Source: Pseudomonas viridiflava (GTDB taxonomy: Bacteria > Pseudomonadota > Gammaproteobacteria > Pseudomonadales > Pseudomonadaceae). Taken from it: a DNA stretch of 64,000 nt. Made by a program: the position numbers and the translations under genes. Below are positions 1-9,535 of the stretch, piece by piece (the first letter of the stretch is position 1; each line of letters starts with the position of its first letter). Location of the stretch: contig NZ_UTVH01000091.1 in assembly GCF_900585905.1 (NCBI RefSeq), positions 62,001 to 126,000 on the forward strand, given 5' to 3'. The notes under the pieces are model-generated. The model was not told the origin of the DNA. It was given only the letters and a program-made list of their open reading frames with translations, and did not search any database.

Positions 1-873
1 GAGCAGTTTTTCATCGGCCTGAAAGGCCTGTCGCGTCAGGCACTCACCCATTGCCTTGAAGCCATTCAGAATCAGCTCGCGGCTTGCCCCAGTCGCCTCC
101 AGTGCCGACGTCACCACAGCGGCAAAGGCTTCGCGCGCGGCAGTGGCCTTCGGGTCGAGGTGATTGAGCGCACCAAACAAGGCGTTGCTGTAACGAATCT
201 GCTGCGGCGCATCGGCGGCAAAATGCAGGGCATACGGCCTTGGCAGAATGCGCAGTGGCGCCGATGCAGCGACGAAGCTCATCAGGCCGATTTCCTGCCA
301 GTGCGCCTCGGTATTGGCTGGCACTGCCGCAAACCACTGCTGCGCAAGCTCCGTGCGCATCAGCGCATTGAACAGCGAAAGGCTCTGCGCCATGAACCCG
401 GTGAGGCGCTCCTCAAGGACGGGCGAAGCGTGGTCCTCGGCCACTTTGCGATCGCGGCGAAAATAATCCACGTGATCGACATGGGCCTGATACGACAGGC
501 TGTAGCCCTGGCACGCCGCATAATGCGGGTTGGCTTCAAGAAACTGCAGGGCATCATCGAGCGCATCGGTCAGCAAAAAACTGTCGGCCGCTGCGTACAC
601 CACGTAGGGCGTGGTCACCCGCGCAAGGGCAACGGCCAGCCTGCGGCTAACGCTGGCCCCTGCAAGGGCAGCATCGTGAAAGTAATCGACGCCTGCGTCC
701 CGGTCAGGGGTTGAACCAGCAGTGCTGGAGGTGTCCAGCACGACGATGGAACAGGCATAACCGCTGTAATGCTTCAGGGCGCGACGCAGAAAATCAGCCT
801 GATCCTCGGCCAGGAGCACCAGAGTGAGGCGATGGTTCAACGCTGCGGTTTCATTCCTGAATGTGCTTTGCAT
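1..873 (-). CDS. TIGR00180-like glycosyltransferase, 3' end cut by window edge
   Basis: The frame is open from an ATG at 873 to the window edge, giving 291 codons; the C-terminus lies outside. The ATG is preceded by a good Shine-Dalgarno (AGGAAAGG, 2 nt gap). The N-terminus reads as a nucleotide-sugar transferase of the TIGR00180 type: a beta-strand LTLVLLAEDQADFLRRALKHY at about residues 16-36, then SIVVLDTS, and a YVVYAAADSFLLTDAL segment around residue 90 where family members carry the DDD/DxD-like region. It lies 74 nt downstream of the fgt1-like gene on the same strand, so the two probably form one unit between flgL and (outside the window) fliC, where flagellin glycosyltransferases sit in P. 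syringae. The role in flagellin glycosylation is inferred from position. The usual acidic metal site looks weak (AAADS), so the donor or activity is uncertain. Confidence 0.72.
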   Translation of the reverse strand, partial: MQSTFRNETAALNHRLTLVLLAEDQADFLRRALKHYSGYACSIVVLDTSSTAGSTPDRDAGVDYFHDAALAGASVSRRLAVALARVTTPYVVYAAADSFLLTDALDDALQFLEANPHYAACQGYSLSYQAHVDHVDYFRRDRKVAEDHASPVLEERLTGFMAQSLSLFNALMRTELAQQWFAAVPANTEAHWQEIGLMSFVAASAPLRILPRPYALHFAADAPQQIRYSNALFGALNHLDPKATAAREAFAAVVTSALEATGASRELILNGFKAMGECLTRQAFQADEKLL

Positions 874-947
874 GGCCTTTCCTATAGCGAATCAAGGGTG
901 CCCGCTGCACGTCCGGCTGCGGGCGAAAATGCTGTCATGTCGCAGGG

Positions 948-3900
948 TCAGTCGGGTAGCCAGCCATTGGCCCAGTATTGCAGGTTGTCGCCGCGCAGCA
1001 TGAAATCGCGAAACACCGCTTCGCGCAATTCATCGCCCATGCGGTAGCTGGCGTCCGGGTCGGACAAGTGCATGCGGATGGCTTGCAGCCACTCCTGCGC
1101 GCTGTTGCTGAGGACCCGAGTGGCGGGCAAATGGCCCCGGTACGCCTCGGTATCGGAACAGATCACCGGGTAACCGCAGGCGCCGTATTCCAGCAGGCGC
1201 AAGTTGCTCTTGCAGTCGTTGAAGATGTGAAATTCCAGCGGCGCCAGGGCCAGATCCAGGTTCAGGCTCGCCAGCTTGGCGGGATAGTTGCGCAGGCTGA
1301 CCGCCGGATGGAATTCATGGATATACGGCCTGAGCAGGTCTGGGCACATGCCGAAGAATACCCACTCGACCTCATTGGCCAGCTCGCGTATCACCTCGAC
1401 GATCAGCTCCAGATCGCCGCGGTGGCTGGTGCCGCCGCCCCAACCGATGCGTGGTTTGGTAGACGTGCGCCGCTTGCTTCTGCGCAGCGTAGTCCACAAT
1501 TCCGGCGCCAGCATGTTGGGCACCACGCGGATATCACTGTGCATGCTCGACAACGCCTGCGCCAGCGGGTGGGTCGAAACCACCACACGGTCACAGGCGC
1601 CAATCCCCTTGCGCAGCATTACTGCAATGTTGTCGGGCATGTTGCGACGGTGTTCGTTTTTCTCCGGTACGTCGGCGATGTAATCGTCCAGCTCGAAGAT
1701 GCGCATGGCGCTGGAGAAGCTTCTGGCCTGATAAATGTCTGGCACTTTCGCTTCGGTGTAGCGGCCCTGGAATACGATGACGTCCGGCGAACGGCGCTCG
1801 GTCTCGGCAATGGAAGGCGATTCGTAACTCATCACGCCCAGCACCCGGCCCGCTGCCTGCAATTCGCGCAATGGCTGACTGACCCGATAATGGCCCACCG
1901 CCGAGGAGTTCACCGCCAGGCCCAGAATGTAAGGCAGATGGCGCGTGCAGAACGGGTTCCAGCCGGTCTGCAGCCCAGGCTCGAGGCTGAACGCATTGGT
2001 CTCCGACAAGCTCAGATTCGGGTTGTAGGCGGGGTCGCGGGCAATCCCCGGCAGCCATTTGAGGTAGAACGCGTCCTGCTCTTTTTTCAGCCGTGCGCTG
2101 GATCCTTCAGAGCGTGGCAACGCCGCAGGCTCCATCAGCACGACAGTGGAATCAGGCGTCCACACCACGACATAGCCATTGCGCGCAGCGCGCAGGCACA
2201 GATCGAGGTCGTTCAGGCCCAGGGTAAAGGTCGACTCATCAAGGTGGCCGATGCCGTCGAACACCTCCCGCCGTACCATCAGGCAGTTGCCGCTGACCGC
2301 ACTCCAGTTCTGCGCCAGCTGCAGGCGCTGCATGTAACCGCGAGCACTGCCCGGCGTGTTGACAAAGGGACGTCCCGCCAGCCCTTCCATGCCCAGCACC
2401 ATACCGGCATAAATGATCGCGCCCTGGGGGTTGATGATCCGGCTGCCGACGACGCCAACTTCCGGGCGCTGGGCATGATGCAGCAGCTCGTCCAGCCAAT
2501 TGTCATCGATGACCACGGCGTGCGGGCTGAGGGTCAGCAGGTATTCACCCCGCGCCTGCTGCACGGCGTAATTGAGGGTGGCGGCGTCGTTGTCGCTGGC
2601 AGGCGATTGCAGCACGCGCAACTTGTCGCTGCCCAGCTCGCTCATCGCGGCGAACCAGGCCTGGGCCTCAGGTGTCTTGCTGGCCTTGTCCACCAGCAAT
2701 ACCTCGTAATTGAGGTACGCGGTCTTGCTGAACAGACTGTCGACACAACGCTCGAGTGCCGCCAGGTGATCCTGGGTGCTGATGATGATCGAGACCAGCG
2801 GTTGGGTCGGGTGCAGGTAGCGAATGCGATTGAGCAGCGCCAGTTGATCATGGTTGATCACATGTTCGACACCGATACGCTGCAAGTGAGCCGCCACCAG
2901 AGGTTCGCTCTGAACGATGACCTCGGGCAAAGACAGCCAGTCAGCGAACTCCAGGCTCGACTCGACCTGCACTTCAGCGATGTGCTCGATGGTCTGCGGC
3001 CCGGCGCTTTCCACCAGCCGCCAGACCAGATCGTGAGGCGCCAGCTCGCCGAATGCCGGATTGAAACCGCCGGTGTCCATCAGCGCCCGACGCTCGAATG
3101 CCAGGGCACGACCGATGTACGGATAGGCGCGCATCAGGTCGAGATTGAAATCAGGCTTGAATATCGGCTCTTCCGACTCCTCGTCGCGCAGCGCCCCCTC
3201 ATCGCTGTAGATACAGACAATGCCGGGCTTCTGCGCGATGCGTTCGGCCATGACCAGCAGCGCTGGCCGGGTCAGGCGATCACCCGCGCGCAGCAGATAG
3301 ATCCAGTCGGCGCCTTCCAGTACCGGCATCACCTCGGTGAGCTGCTGCGTCCAGTTGGCCTGCAATGGCAGGCGTAATACCTTGGGATCGGCGACAGAAG
3401 CGGCGTCGGTCAGCACCACCACTGATTCGGCGGGATAATCTTGGTCGCTGATACTCTTGAGGGTCATTTCCAGCGCCACCGCATCGCCGTCTGGGTCGAA
3501 CACCACCGGCACGATACGCGGCTGCCAGGCCCAACTGGCCAGGCGCTGGGGCAACAGCTTTTTCTGTGCGGCAGTAAACTGGCGGCACTCAAGCCAGGCG
3601 TTATAAAACTCGGCGTAGCTCTCACTGTCGCTGCCGGCCCGACTGTTCATCACGCCCTGGCGGTTGGCCATGACGCCATAAATGCCGGCTTCATCCCACT
3701 CCCAGTCATCGCCATCCAGCACTTTGCGCAGCGGGATAAAACGCGCCCAGCCTGTGGCGGGCGCCTGCTCACCGCTGCGCGCCTTGAGCATGTCGGTGAG
3801 CCAGTCCCACTCGGTGTTGGCAACCTGCAGCATGTCCGGCTGCTTGCTCAGGCGGCCCGGGTGCAGCCGCTCGATGCAGTCGATGCCGTGCAGCGCCACC

Positions 3901-4532
3901 AGATTGCCGCGCCTGAGCAGGCAGTTGAACAAGGCGAAATCCAGCAGCGCCACGAAGCCCTGCCCCGGCTGAGCCAGCGACGGCAGATACTGCTGCACGT
4001 CGGCGCGACGCATCAGCGCGCCGCTGAAGTTGCCAATATAGTTACGCGGCGTTTTCTCGTGCAGCGCCAGCATGTCCTCGCCCTTGAACATGGCGTCGTA
4101 GGGCACCATGCCGACGTTTTCCATGCGCACCGGCAGCACATAATCGGCGACGTCCACCAAATGACGTCGGCTGACCACCAGTTGCACATCCGCAAGCGAA
4201 GTCAGTACATGGGCCTGGCGGCTGATGCAGTGCGTGTTCAGGCGGTCGTCATCGCAGAGAAATTTGATGTACTCGCCGCGTGCTTCGTCCAGGCATTTGA
4301 GCAGGTTGCCCTGAAAGCCAAGGCGTCGCGGGTTGGCGACATAGCGGGCGATGGCGTTGTCGGCGGGCACTACCTCGTCAAAAATGGCTTTGATCTCGCC
4401 ATTCTGGCAATCGTCACAGACGATGACTTCGAGGTTTTCATAGGACTGGGTCAGCGCGCTTTGCAGCGCAACCCGGAAGAACTTTGGATTGAAGGCGGGA
4501 ATAGCGATGCTGACGAGGGGAGTTGGATTCAC
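948..4532 (-). CDS. fgt1: Multidomain flagellin glycosyltransferase (Fgt1-like)
   Basis: This 1194-residue protein has several catalytic-type domains in series. An N-terminal GT2 domain spans about residues 5-220 (PLVSIAIPAFNP, VIVCDDCQ, FLCDDDRLN). A degenerate GT2-like region spans about 330-540. A second GT2 domain spans about 575-800 (LVSIIISTQDHLAALERCVDSL). A GT4-like C-terminal domain spans about 890-1190 (RIGWGGGTSHRGDLE, LRLLEYGACGYPVICSD). Flagellin glycosyltransferases of this size and position, directly downstream of flgL, are known in P. syringae, where Fgt1 adds rhamnose to serines of FliC. The start is GTG at 4532 without a clear Shine-Dalgarno. A GNRA-loop hairpin lies in the leader. 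The protein is clearly paralogous to the 26073-29588 product. Which domain adds which sugar cannot be read from the sequence. Confidence 0.8.
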   Translation of the reverse strand: MNPTPLVSIAIPAFNPKFFRVALQSALTQSYENLEVIVCDDCQNGEIKAIFDEVVPADNAIARYVANPRRLGFQGNLLKCLDEARGEYIKFLCDDDRLNTHCISRQAHVLTSLADVQLVVSRRHLVDVADYVLPVRMENVGMVPYDAMFKGEDMLALHEKTPRNYIGNFSGALMRRADVQQYLPSLAQPGQGFVALLDFALFNCLLRRGNLVALHGIDCIERLHPGRLSKQPDMLQVANTEWDWLTDMLKARSGEQAPATGWARFIPLRKVLDGDDWEWDEAGIYGVMANRQGVMNSRAGSDSESYAEFYNAWLECRQFTAAQKKLLPQRLASWAWQPRIVPVVFDPDGDAVALEMTLKSISDQDYPAESVVVLTDAASVADPKVLRLPLQANWTQQLTEVMPVLEGADWIYLLRAGDRLTRPALLVMAERIAQKPGIVCIYSDEGALRDEESEEPIFKPDFNLDLMRAYPYIGRALAFERRALMDTGGFNPAFGELAPHDLVWRLVESAGPQTIEHIAEVQVESSLEFADWLSLPEVIVQSEPLVAAHLQRIGVEHVINHDQLALLNRIRYLHPTQPLVSIIISTQDHLAALERCVDSLFSKTAYLNYEVLLVDKASKTPEAQAWFAAMSELGSDKLRVLQSPASDNDAATLNYAVQQARGEYLLTLSPHAVVIDDNWLDELLHHAQRPEVGVVGSRIINPQGAIIYAGMVLGMEGLAGRPFVNTPGSARGYMQRLQLAQNWSAVSGNCLMVRREVFDGIGHLDESTFTLGLNDLDLCLRAARNGYVVVWTPDSTVVLMEPAALPRSEGSSARLKKEQDAFYLKWLPGIARDPAYNPNLSLSETNAFSLEPGLQTGWNPFCTRHLPYILGLAVNSSAVGHYRVSQPLRELQAAGRVLGVMSYESPSIAETERRSPDVIVFQGRYTEAKVPDIYQARSFSSAMRIFELDDYIADVPEKNEHRRNMPDNIAVMLRKGIGACDRVVVSTHPLAQALSSMHSDIRVVPNMLAPELWTTLRRSKRRTSTKPRIGWGGGTSHRGDLELIVEVIRELANEVEWVFFGMCPDLLRPYIHEFHPAVSLRNYPAKLASLNLDLALAPLEFHIFNDCKSNLRLLEYGACGYPVICSDTEAYRGHLPATRVLSNSAQEWLQAIRMHLSDPDASYRMGDELREAVFRDFMLRGDNLQYWANGWLPD

Positions 4533-4556
4533 AGTACGGACTCACGAGCGGCGGGA

Positions 4557-4574
4557 GCCGGCCTTTCGGCCGAC
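4557..4574 (-). other. Hairpin with GAAA tetraloop in the flgL-fgt1 gap
   Basis: Read on the minus strand, a 7-bp stem (GTCGGCC/GGCCGGC) closes a GAAA loop about 25 nt upstream of the fgt1 GTG. No U-run follows, so it does not look like an intrinsic terminator. It could be an RNA-processing or pausing structure between flgL and the glycosyltransferase genes. Confidence 0.4.
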
Positions 4575-4621
4575 GCCCTTCACCGCTGAAAAAAAACGGT
4601 CGTTGCTCGCACGCCAGGCAA

Positions 4622-6214
4622 TCAGATCTGGCTGAACAGATTCAACTTCGAGAGCTGCGAGAACACCATTTGCGAGGCTTCAAGCATGGTCTTCTGCAAG
4701 GTCAGACGTGTGCTGGCTTCGACCTGATCGGTGTTGACGATCTTGCCCGACTCGACTTCATTGTTGCCCAGCAGCAAGTCGTTGGTACTGCCTTGCGCTT
4801 CAGCCGCCAACTGCCGCGCACCGCCAGCGGAAACCGCCGAACCCACCTGCTCGATGTTGCTGGTGACGTTGCCCAGCGCCGAGGTCAGCGAGGACTGGAT
4901 CTTCTGCGTTGCAAGCAGGTTGCCATCAGTCGGGGAAGTCAGTGCCTTGATCGCGGCAGTCAAGGTATTGAGGATGTTCTCGGTCTGGTGCGTACCCGCT
5001 TGGACGGTGAAGGTGTCGCCATCGGCAGGCGGCCCACCGGCGATGGAAAACTTGACCCCGGCCACAGTGACATCGGACCCGGACACCACACCGGTACCCA
5101 CAGGCGTCTTGCCTGCCTGGTAAGGCGTCTGGTACAGCTCATAGCCGTTGGTGCTGGAGTAGCGCAGCGTGCCGCCGCCGGTTGGGAAGGTGTTGTTGTA
5201 GGCCGCTTTATCGGCGGCACTGGTGCCCACGCTGGCCTGGGTAATGGCCGCAGCAGAGCCATTGCCCGGGCTGCGGATGGTGGTCACGCTGTCGGCGGTA
5301 GAACCCAGGGCGAACGTGCGCGAAGCCAGCGCCGCGGTCATCGTCGTCTCATCGGCCTTCTCTGCGGTGGTCAGGTTGACGTTCATGGTCAACTCGACAC
5401 CGCGGAAGGTAAATGCCTGGCTGTCGGCCGACTTGGCATTGAACACACCGGCCGTTGACACATCGGCGGTACGGTCGATGCCGTCCTTGTCAGTGATCTT
5501 GAATTGCGTGCCGCTGGCGAACGACACCGAGTACGGCTCGCCGCCCTGGAACTCGGCGTTGTAGGTGCCGGTGGACTTCACCAGGCCTGCGGAAAACACC
5601 ACTTTGCCATCGTCCGGCCCGCCGGTGACGGTGGTAGAAGTGCGCGTGGTATTGACTGATTTCTCGAACGCTTCCCAGCCGGTGACATTGCTCGGCAACT
5701 TGAGGCCGTCACCCACCGCCAGATCGATGGTGGTCTGGTCACCCTCATAGGCATAGGTGCCGTCGGCGTTCATCGAATACGGTGGCGTAGAAGACTTGGA
5801 GCCGGAAAAAATGTATTGGCCGTTCGAATCCTGAGTGTTCATCAGGCCCAGTATCTGGCCTTGCAGCTGCTTGAGTTCACCGGCGACGGAAATACGGTCA
5901 GCGTCGGTGTAGGAGCCGTTACCCCCCTTGATAATCAGTTCGCGCGCGGCCTGCATGGACGACTTGATGCTCTCCATGGCCGTCTCGGAGTTGGCGATAT
6001 TGGTATTGATCACGCCAATGTTGCTCTTGTACTGGGTCAGCATGGAGTTCTGCTGGGCCAGCTGCAGCACGCGGGCGGCGCCCACCGGGTCATCGCTGGC
6101 GGTGTTGAGCTTGATACCGCTGGAGACTTCCTGCTGGGTACTGACCAGGTTCTCGTAGTTGCGCTGATAGTTCTTGGTCGACACTTCGTAAAACTGGGTA
6201 GTTGAAATACGCAT
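4622..6214 (-). CDS. flgL: Flagellar hook-associated protein 3, FlgL
   Basis: FlgL forms the hook-filament junction between FlgK and flagellin. The N-terminus (MRISTTQFYEVSTKNYQ, with SSGIKLNTASDDPVGA at about 33-48) and the C-terminal helix (about 440-530) are the conserved coiled-coil D0/D1 regions shared with flagellin. The middle, about residues 170-430, is a low-similarity surface domain rich in Thr, Gly and Ala. At 530 residues it is much longer than the roughly 320-residue enteric FlgL, entirely through this middle part. It is the last gene of the flgFGHIJKL unit, 13 nt after flgK. Confidence 0.95.
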   Translation of the reverse strand: MRISTTQFYEVSTKNYQRNYENLVSTQQEVSSGIKLNTASDDPVGAARVLQLAQQNSMLTQYKSNIGVINTNIANSETAMESIKSSMQAARELIIKGGNGSYTDADRISVAGELKQLQGQILGLMNTQDSNGQYIFSGSKSSTPPYSMNADGTYAYEGDQTTIDLAVGDGLKLPSNVTGWEAFEKSVNTTRTSTTVTGGPDDGKVVFSAGLVKSTGTYNAEFQGGEPYSVSFASGTQFKITDKDGIDRTADVSTAGVFNAKSADSQAFTFRGVELTMNVNLTTAEKADETTMTAALASRTFALGSTADSVTTIRSPGNGSAAAITQASVGTSAADKAAYNNTFPTGGGTLRYSSTNGYELYQTPYQAGKTPVGTGVVSGSDVTVAGVKFSIAGGPPADGDTFTVQAGTHQTENILNTLTAAIKALTSPTDGNLLATQKIQSSLTSALGNVTSNIEQVGSAVSAGGARQLAAEAQGSTNDLLLGNNEVESGKIVNTDQVEASTRLTLQKTMLEASQMVFSQLSKLNLFSQI

Positions 6215-6227
6215 GGTTTACGACTCC

Positions 6228-8291
6228 TTAAAGGCTGTTGAGCAGCGTGCTGAAGATGGACTGCGCGGCCTTTATGATCTGTGACGACGCGGTGTAGTAC
6301 TGCTGATACTTGATCAGGTTGGCCGCTTCTTCGTCCAGGGACACACCGGATACCGAATCGCGTGCCGATTTGGCCTGGGTCAATACCGCCGCGTTGGCGG
6401 TCACGTCACTCTTGCCCTGGCTGGCACGCGTGCCAACGGTGGAGACCAGATCGCCGTAGGCACCTGCCAGGCTGGTGCCGACGCCGCCGTTGTTGACGCC
6501 AACGGTCTTGGTCGTCTGCAAGGCAACCGCAGCAGTGAGGTTACGGTTGTCGGCCGAGCCGCCGCCGGTCTTGCCGATGCTGAAGGTGTCGTTGGGCTGC
6601 GGCGTCCCGGAAATCGCCAGCTCAACGGTCAGCGCTGTTCTGGACGCTGGTGTGGTGCTGTTGTCGGTGTAGCCGACGTTGAGTTTCAGACTGTTGCTCT
6701 GCCCCTGAATGATCGAGCCGGTGACGGCATTGCCGTTCTGATCGAGGACGGCGTTACCGGTCGAGTCGAGCAGCGAATAACTCTGCACGCCACCACTGGC
6801 AGCGCCCATGACCAGACGCATCGGCGTGGTGCCCTGAACGGCATTCTGCCAGTCAGCCACTTTCGTCGGGTTGTAGATGTCCAGCGGGCTGCTGATTACC
6901 GGCTGAGTAAAGCCGCCAGTACCCGAGTTCCCCCCCGCTGACGCGGTCAACGGCGCGGCGGCGGCGATGTCTTTCGAATCGGTCAGTGCCACGGCCAGGC
7001 CCGAAGCGCCATTGCGCGTTGGCGTAACCTTGAACGCGTCGCCCGACTGGAACGCCGCAGCCGGAGTACCGGCCAGGCTCAGGCTGAAACCTTCGAACTG
7101 CTTGGGCGGGTTATCACTCAAGGCACCCACGCCCACGCTGGTGCCACTGGGCAGGCGGCGTACGGTGTAGTTGTCGGCATCGCTGAAGCGCACTTCGTAA
7201 TCATCGGCGGTCAGCGCGCTGGCGCTGCCGATGGTCACGTTGAGGTTGCCCGAGCCTGGCGTGTTGGCGGTGTAACCGGTGCTGCGCTGAGTGATCAGCG
7301 CAGGATCATTGATGCTGCTGAACAGCGCGGTGCCGAAGTTACCCTTGCTGTCGATGCCCTGCATGAACTGGTTGTTGATCTTGTCGGCGAGCACGATCGC
7401 GACCCGGCCCACTTCGTTGGCGGCAGGGGTCAGCACTTCGGCACGATAGCGCAGCAAACCGCCAATCCCGCCACCGGTGAGCACCGAGGTCACGTCGGTG
7501 GAGGTCTGGCCGTAGTTGATCGACAGGCTGTACTGCAAGGGATCGGCCTTGCTCGGCGCGGCGGTCATGCTGTAAGCGGATGCGCCGCTGACCAGCGATT
7601 GCCCGGTACCGGTGTAAACGTCGAAGTTGCCATTGGTTTCGATGACTTTGACGCCAACCATTTCGTTGAGCTGGCGCACCGCTTCACTGCGCGAGTCGAG
7701 CAGGCTGTTGGGCGAGGTGTTGCCCGCCGAAGCCTGGGTGATCTGCTTGTTGAGGCTGGCAATCGTCGTCGTCAGTTCGTTGACCTGGCTGGTCAGGTTA
7801 CTCAACTGGCCATTGACGTTTTCGTTCTGCGAGGACAACTGGCCCGCCACCGAATTGAAACGTGCAGTCAGCGACGACGCCTGGGTCAGGAACGACGAAC
7901 GCTCGGCCGACTGGGTCGGGTTGGTCGAGATCGCCGCCATGTCAGTGAAAAACTTCGACAGCTGGGCCGAGATGCCGGTGGAGCTGTCGGACAGCAGCGT
8001 GTCGGTCTTGCCGGCCTGGGCGGAATAGGCCACCGCGTCGGCGCTGAGCGAGGTGCTTGATTGCAACTGGGCGTCGAGGTAGCTGTTGTAGATGCGACGC
8101 ACGTCAGACAGCGTGGTGCCGGTGCCGATGAAGCCGACCCCCAGACCGATATTGCGCTGAGCCGAAGCAGTGGTCATCACTTGCTGACGCGAGTACCCGG
8201 CAGTGTCCACGTTGGCCGTGTTATTACCGATGGTATTGATCGCGGCACTGCTCGCGTTAATCCCGGATAACCCAATTGAAATCAGCGACAT
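6228..8291 (-). CDS. flgK: Flagellar hook-associated protein 1, FlgK
   Basis: FlgK is the first hook-filament junction protein, exported through the flagellar type III apparatus. The N-terminal rod/hook signature (INASSAAINTIGNNTANVDTAGYSRQ, about residues 10-35) and the C-terminal helical region ending LIKYQQYYTASSQIIKAAQSIFSTLLNSL are typical of FlgK. The 687 residues include a long variable region (about 330-600). The ATG at 8291 lies 10 nt downstream of flgJ in the operon. The family is unmistakable from the two conserved ends. Confidence 0.95.
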   Translation of the reverse strand: MSLISIGLSGINASSAAINTIGNNTANVDTAGYSRQQVMTTASAQRNIGLGVGFIGTGTTLSDVRRIYNSYLDAQLQSSTSLSADAVAYSAQAGKTDTLLSDSSTGISAQLSKFFTDMAAISTNPTQSAERSSFLTQASSLTARFNSVAGQLSSQNENVNGQLSNLTSQVNELTTTIASLNKQITQASAGNTSPNSLLDSRSEAVRQLNEMVGVKVIETNGNFDVYTGTGQSLVSGASAYSMTAAPSKADPLQYSLSINYGQTSTDVTSVLTGGGIGGLLRYRAEVLTPAANEVGRVAIVLADKINNQFMQGIDSKGNFGTALFSSINDPALITQRSTGYTANTPGSGNLNVTIGSASALTADDYEVRFSDADNYTVRRLPSGTSVGVGALSDNPPKQFEGFSLSLAGTPAAAFQSGDAFKVTPTRNGASGLAVALTDSKDIAAAAPLTASAGGNSGTGGFTQPVISSPLDIYNPTKVADWQNAVQGTTPMRLVMGAASGGVQSYSLLDSTGNAVLDQNGNAVTGSIIQGQSNSLKLNVGYTDNSTTPASRTALTVELAISGTPQPNDTFSIGKTGGGSADNRNLTAAVALQTTKTVGVNNGGVGTSLAGAYGDLVSTVGTRASQGKSDVTANAAVLTQAKSARDSVSGVSLDEEAANLIKYQQYYTASSQIIKAAQSIFSTLLNSL

Positions 8292-8301
8292 GATTAAAAC
8301 C

Positions 8302-9525
8302 TTATAAAGTCGTGGAAGAGCCCGGCGCAGCGGCGTAGGTCTGGTAACTCTTCATCTGCTTCGCAATCTGCGAAATCTTGCTGGCATAGTCCGGATCGGT
8401 TGCGTATCCAGCCTTCTGCAATTCTTTTACAAACTGTTCCGGGTTATCGGCAGAACCGACCACATCTTTATAGCGGCTGTTGTTCTGCAACAGGCTGACC
8501 AGGTCGTGGAAACTGTCCGCGTACGAGTCATAGGAGCGGAATGCAGCCGTCTCCTTGACCATCTTGCCGTCGCGAAACTCGCTGGTGATTGCCCGCGCCT
8601 GTGCGCCTTCCCAGTTGCCAGTGGCCTTGATGCCGAACAGGTTGTGACTGCTGCCGCCGTCCGGTCCGCGCATGACCGATTTGCCCCAGCCGGTCTCGAG
8701 CGCAGCCTGCGCCACCAGCACTCGGGGGTCGACGCCGATACGCGCGGCAGCATCCTTGGCCAGCGGCAACATGGTCGCCATGAATTCGTCGGCGTTGCCG
8801 AACGCACGCTTGGCTGGAGCCAATGGCGGCTGGGCGACGCTGCGCACGTACTGCGGCGTGGCCGGTGCCAGGTTCGGGTCCAGCGTCCAGTCACCGTTGC
8901 CTGCGCCTTTACCCTGCACGCCAGGGGCCGTGCTGCGCGCCAGTGGCGACTGATCGTTGGCCCCGGCCGGGACGATGCCCGCCAGCAGCCTGTCGGTGAG
9001 TTTGCTCGGCAACGACAGGCGCCGCATGTTGAGCGCTGCCACGTCGTTGCGCCCTTCCACTGCAGCGACATTGTTGCCGGCAGTGGCGGAGCGGCTGGCC
9101 CACAAGGGACGCTGCTGCACATTGGCGGCCAGAGCATGGTTGGCACCGGCCGACTCGGTGGCTGCTGCATCGCCAGAACCCGGCGCGTGCATGTTGCGGG
9201 TCTTCGACAGCTGACGCATGAGCACGTCCTGCAGGCCGATACCGCCGCCGCGACCGGACATGGTGACCGACAGCTGCTGGTCGTACATGTCCTGATACTG
9301 CCGGGTGGCAGCCGTGTTCATCGGGTTGTCCTTGGCCAGCACTTCGTTGGCCGAGCGCATCGCCTTGAGCATCTGACTGACGAACAGCGACTCGAACTCC
9401 TGGGCCACCTTCTTGAGGTTGCCGTCGCTGTTGACGTCGCCGGTCTTCAAGGCGTTCAGGCGATTGACGTCGGTGTAGGCACCTGAGTCGATGCCGGATG
9501 AAATCGGGCTTTTAGGCATGTCCAT
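8302..9525 (-). CDS. flgJ: Flagellar rod-assembly muramidase FlgJ
   Basis: FlgJ is a two-domain protein. The N-terminal rod-capping domain spans about residues 30-110 (LKKVAQEFESLFVSQMLKAMRSAN). A long Ala/Pro/Arg-rich linker follows (about 115-235). A C-terminal peptidoglycan-hydrolysing glucosaminidase domain spans about 245-400. The catalytic glutamate is visible as Glu277 in LETGWG, followed by HNLFGIKA. The protein opens a hole in periplasmic peptidoglycan so that the rod can pass. At 407 residues it is longer than enteric FlgJ (about 313) because of the linker. The start is the first ATG at 9525; a second ATG lies two codons later (MDMPK). It sits 10 nt after flgI. Confidence 0.95.
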   Translation of the reverse strand: MDMPKSPISSGIDSGAYTDVNRLNALKTGDVNSDGNLKKVAQEFESLFVSQMLKAMRSANEVLAKDNPMNTAATRQYQDMYDQQLSVTMSGRGGGIGLQDVLMRQLSKTRNMHAPGSGDAAATESAGANHALAANVQQRPLWASRSATAGNNVAAVEGRNDVAALNMRRLSLPSKLTDRLLAGIVPAGANDQSPLARSTAPGVQGKGAGNGDWTLDPNLAPATPQYVRSVAQPPLAPAKRAFGNADEFMATMLPLAKDAAARIGVDPRVLVAQAALETGWGKSVMRGPDGGSSHNLFGIKATGNWEGAQARAITSEFRDGKMVKETAAFRSYDSYADSFHDLVSLLQNNSRYKDVVGSADNPEQFVKELQKAGYATDPDYASKISQIAKQMKSYQTYAAAPGSSTTL

Positions 9526-9535
9526 GGACGCGTCC

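Noticed and set aside
978..3377. A 799-codon open frame on the plus strand opposite the fgt1-like gene.
   Set aside because: It is a shadow of a high-GC gene; the opposite strand encodes clear GT2 and GT4 motifs, while this frame is rich in Arg, His and Gln without any motif.
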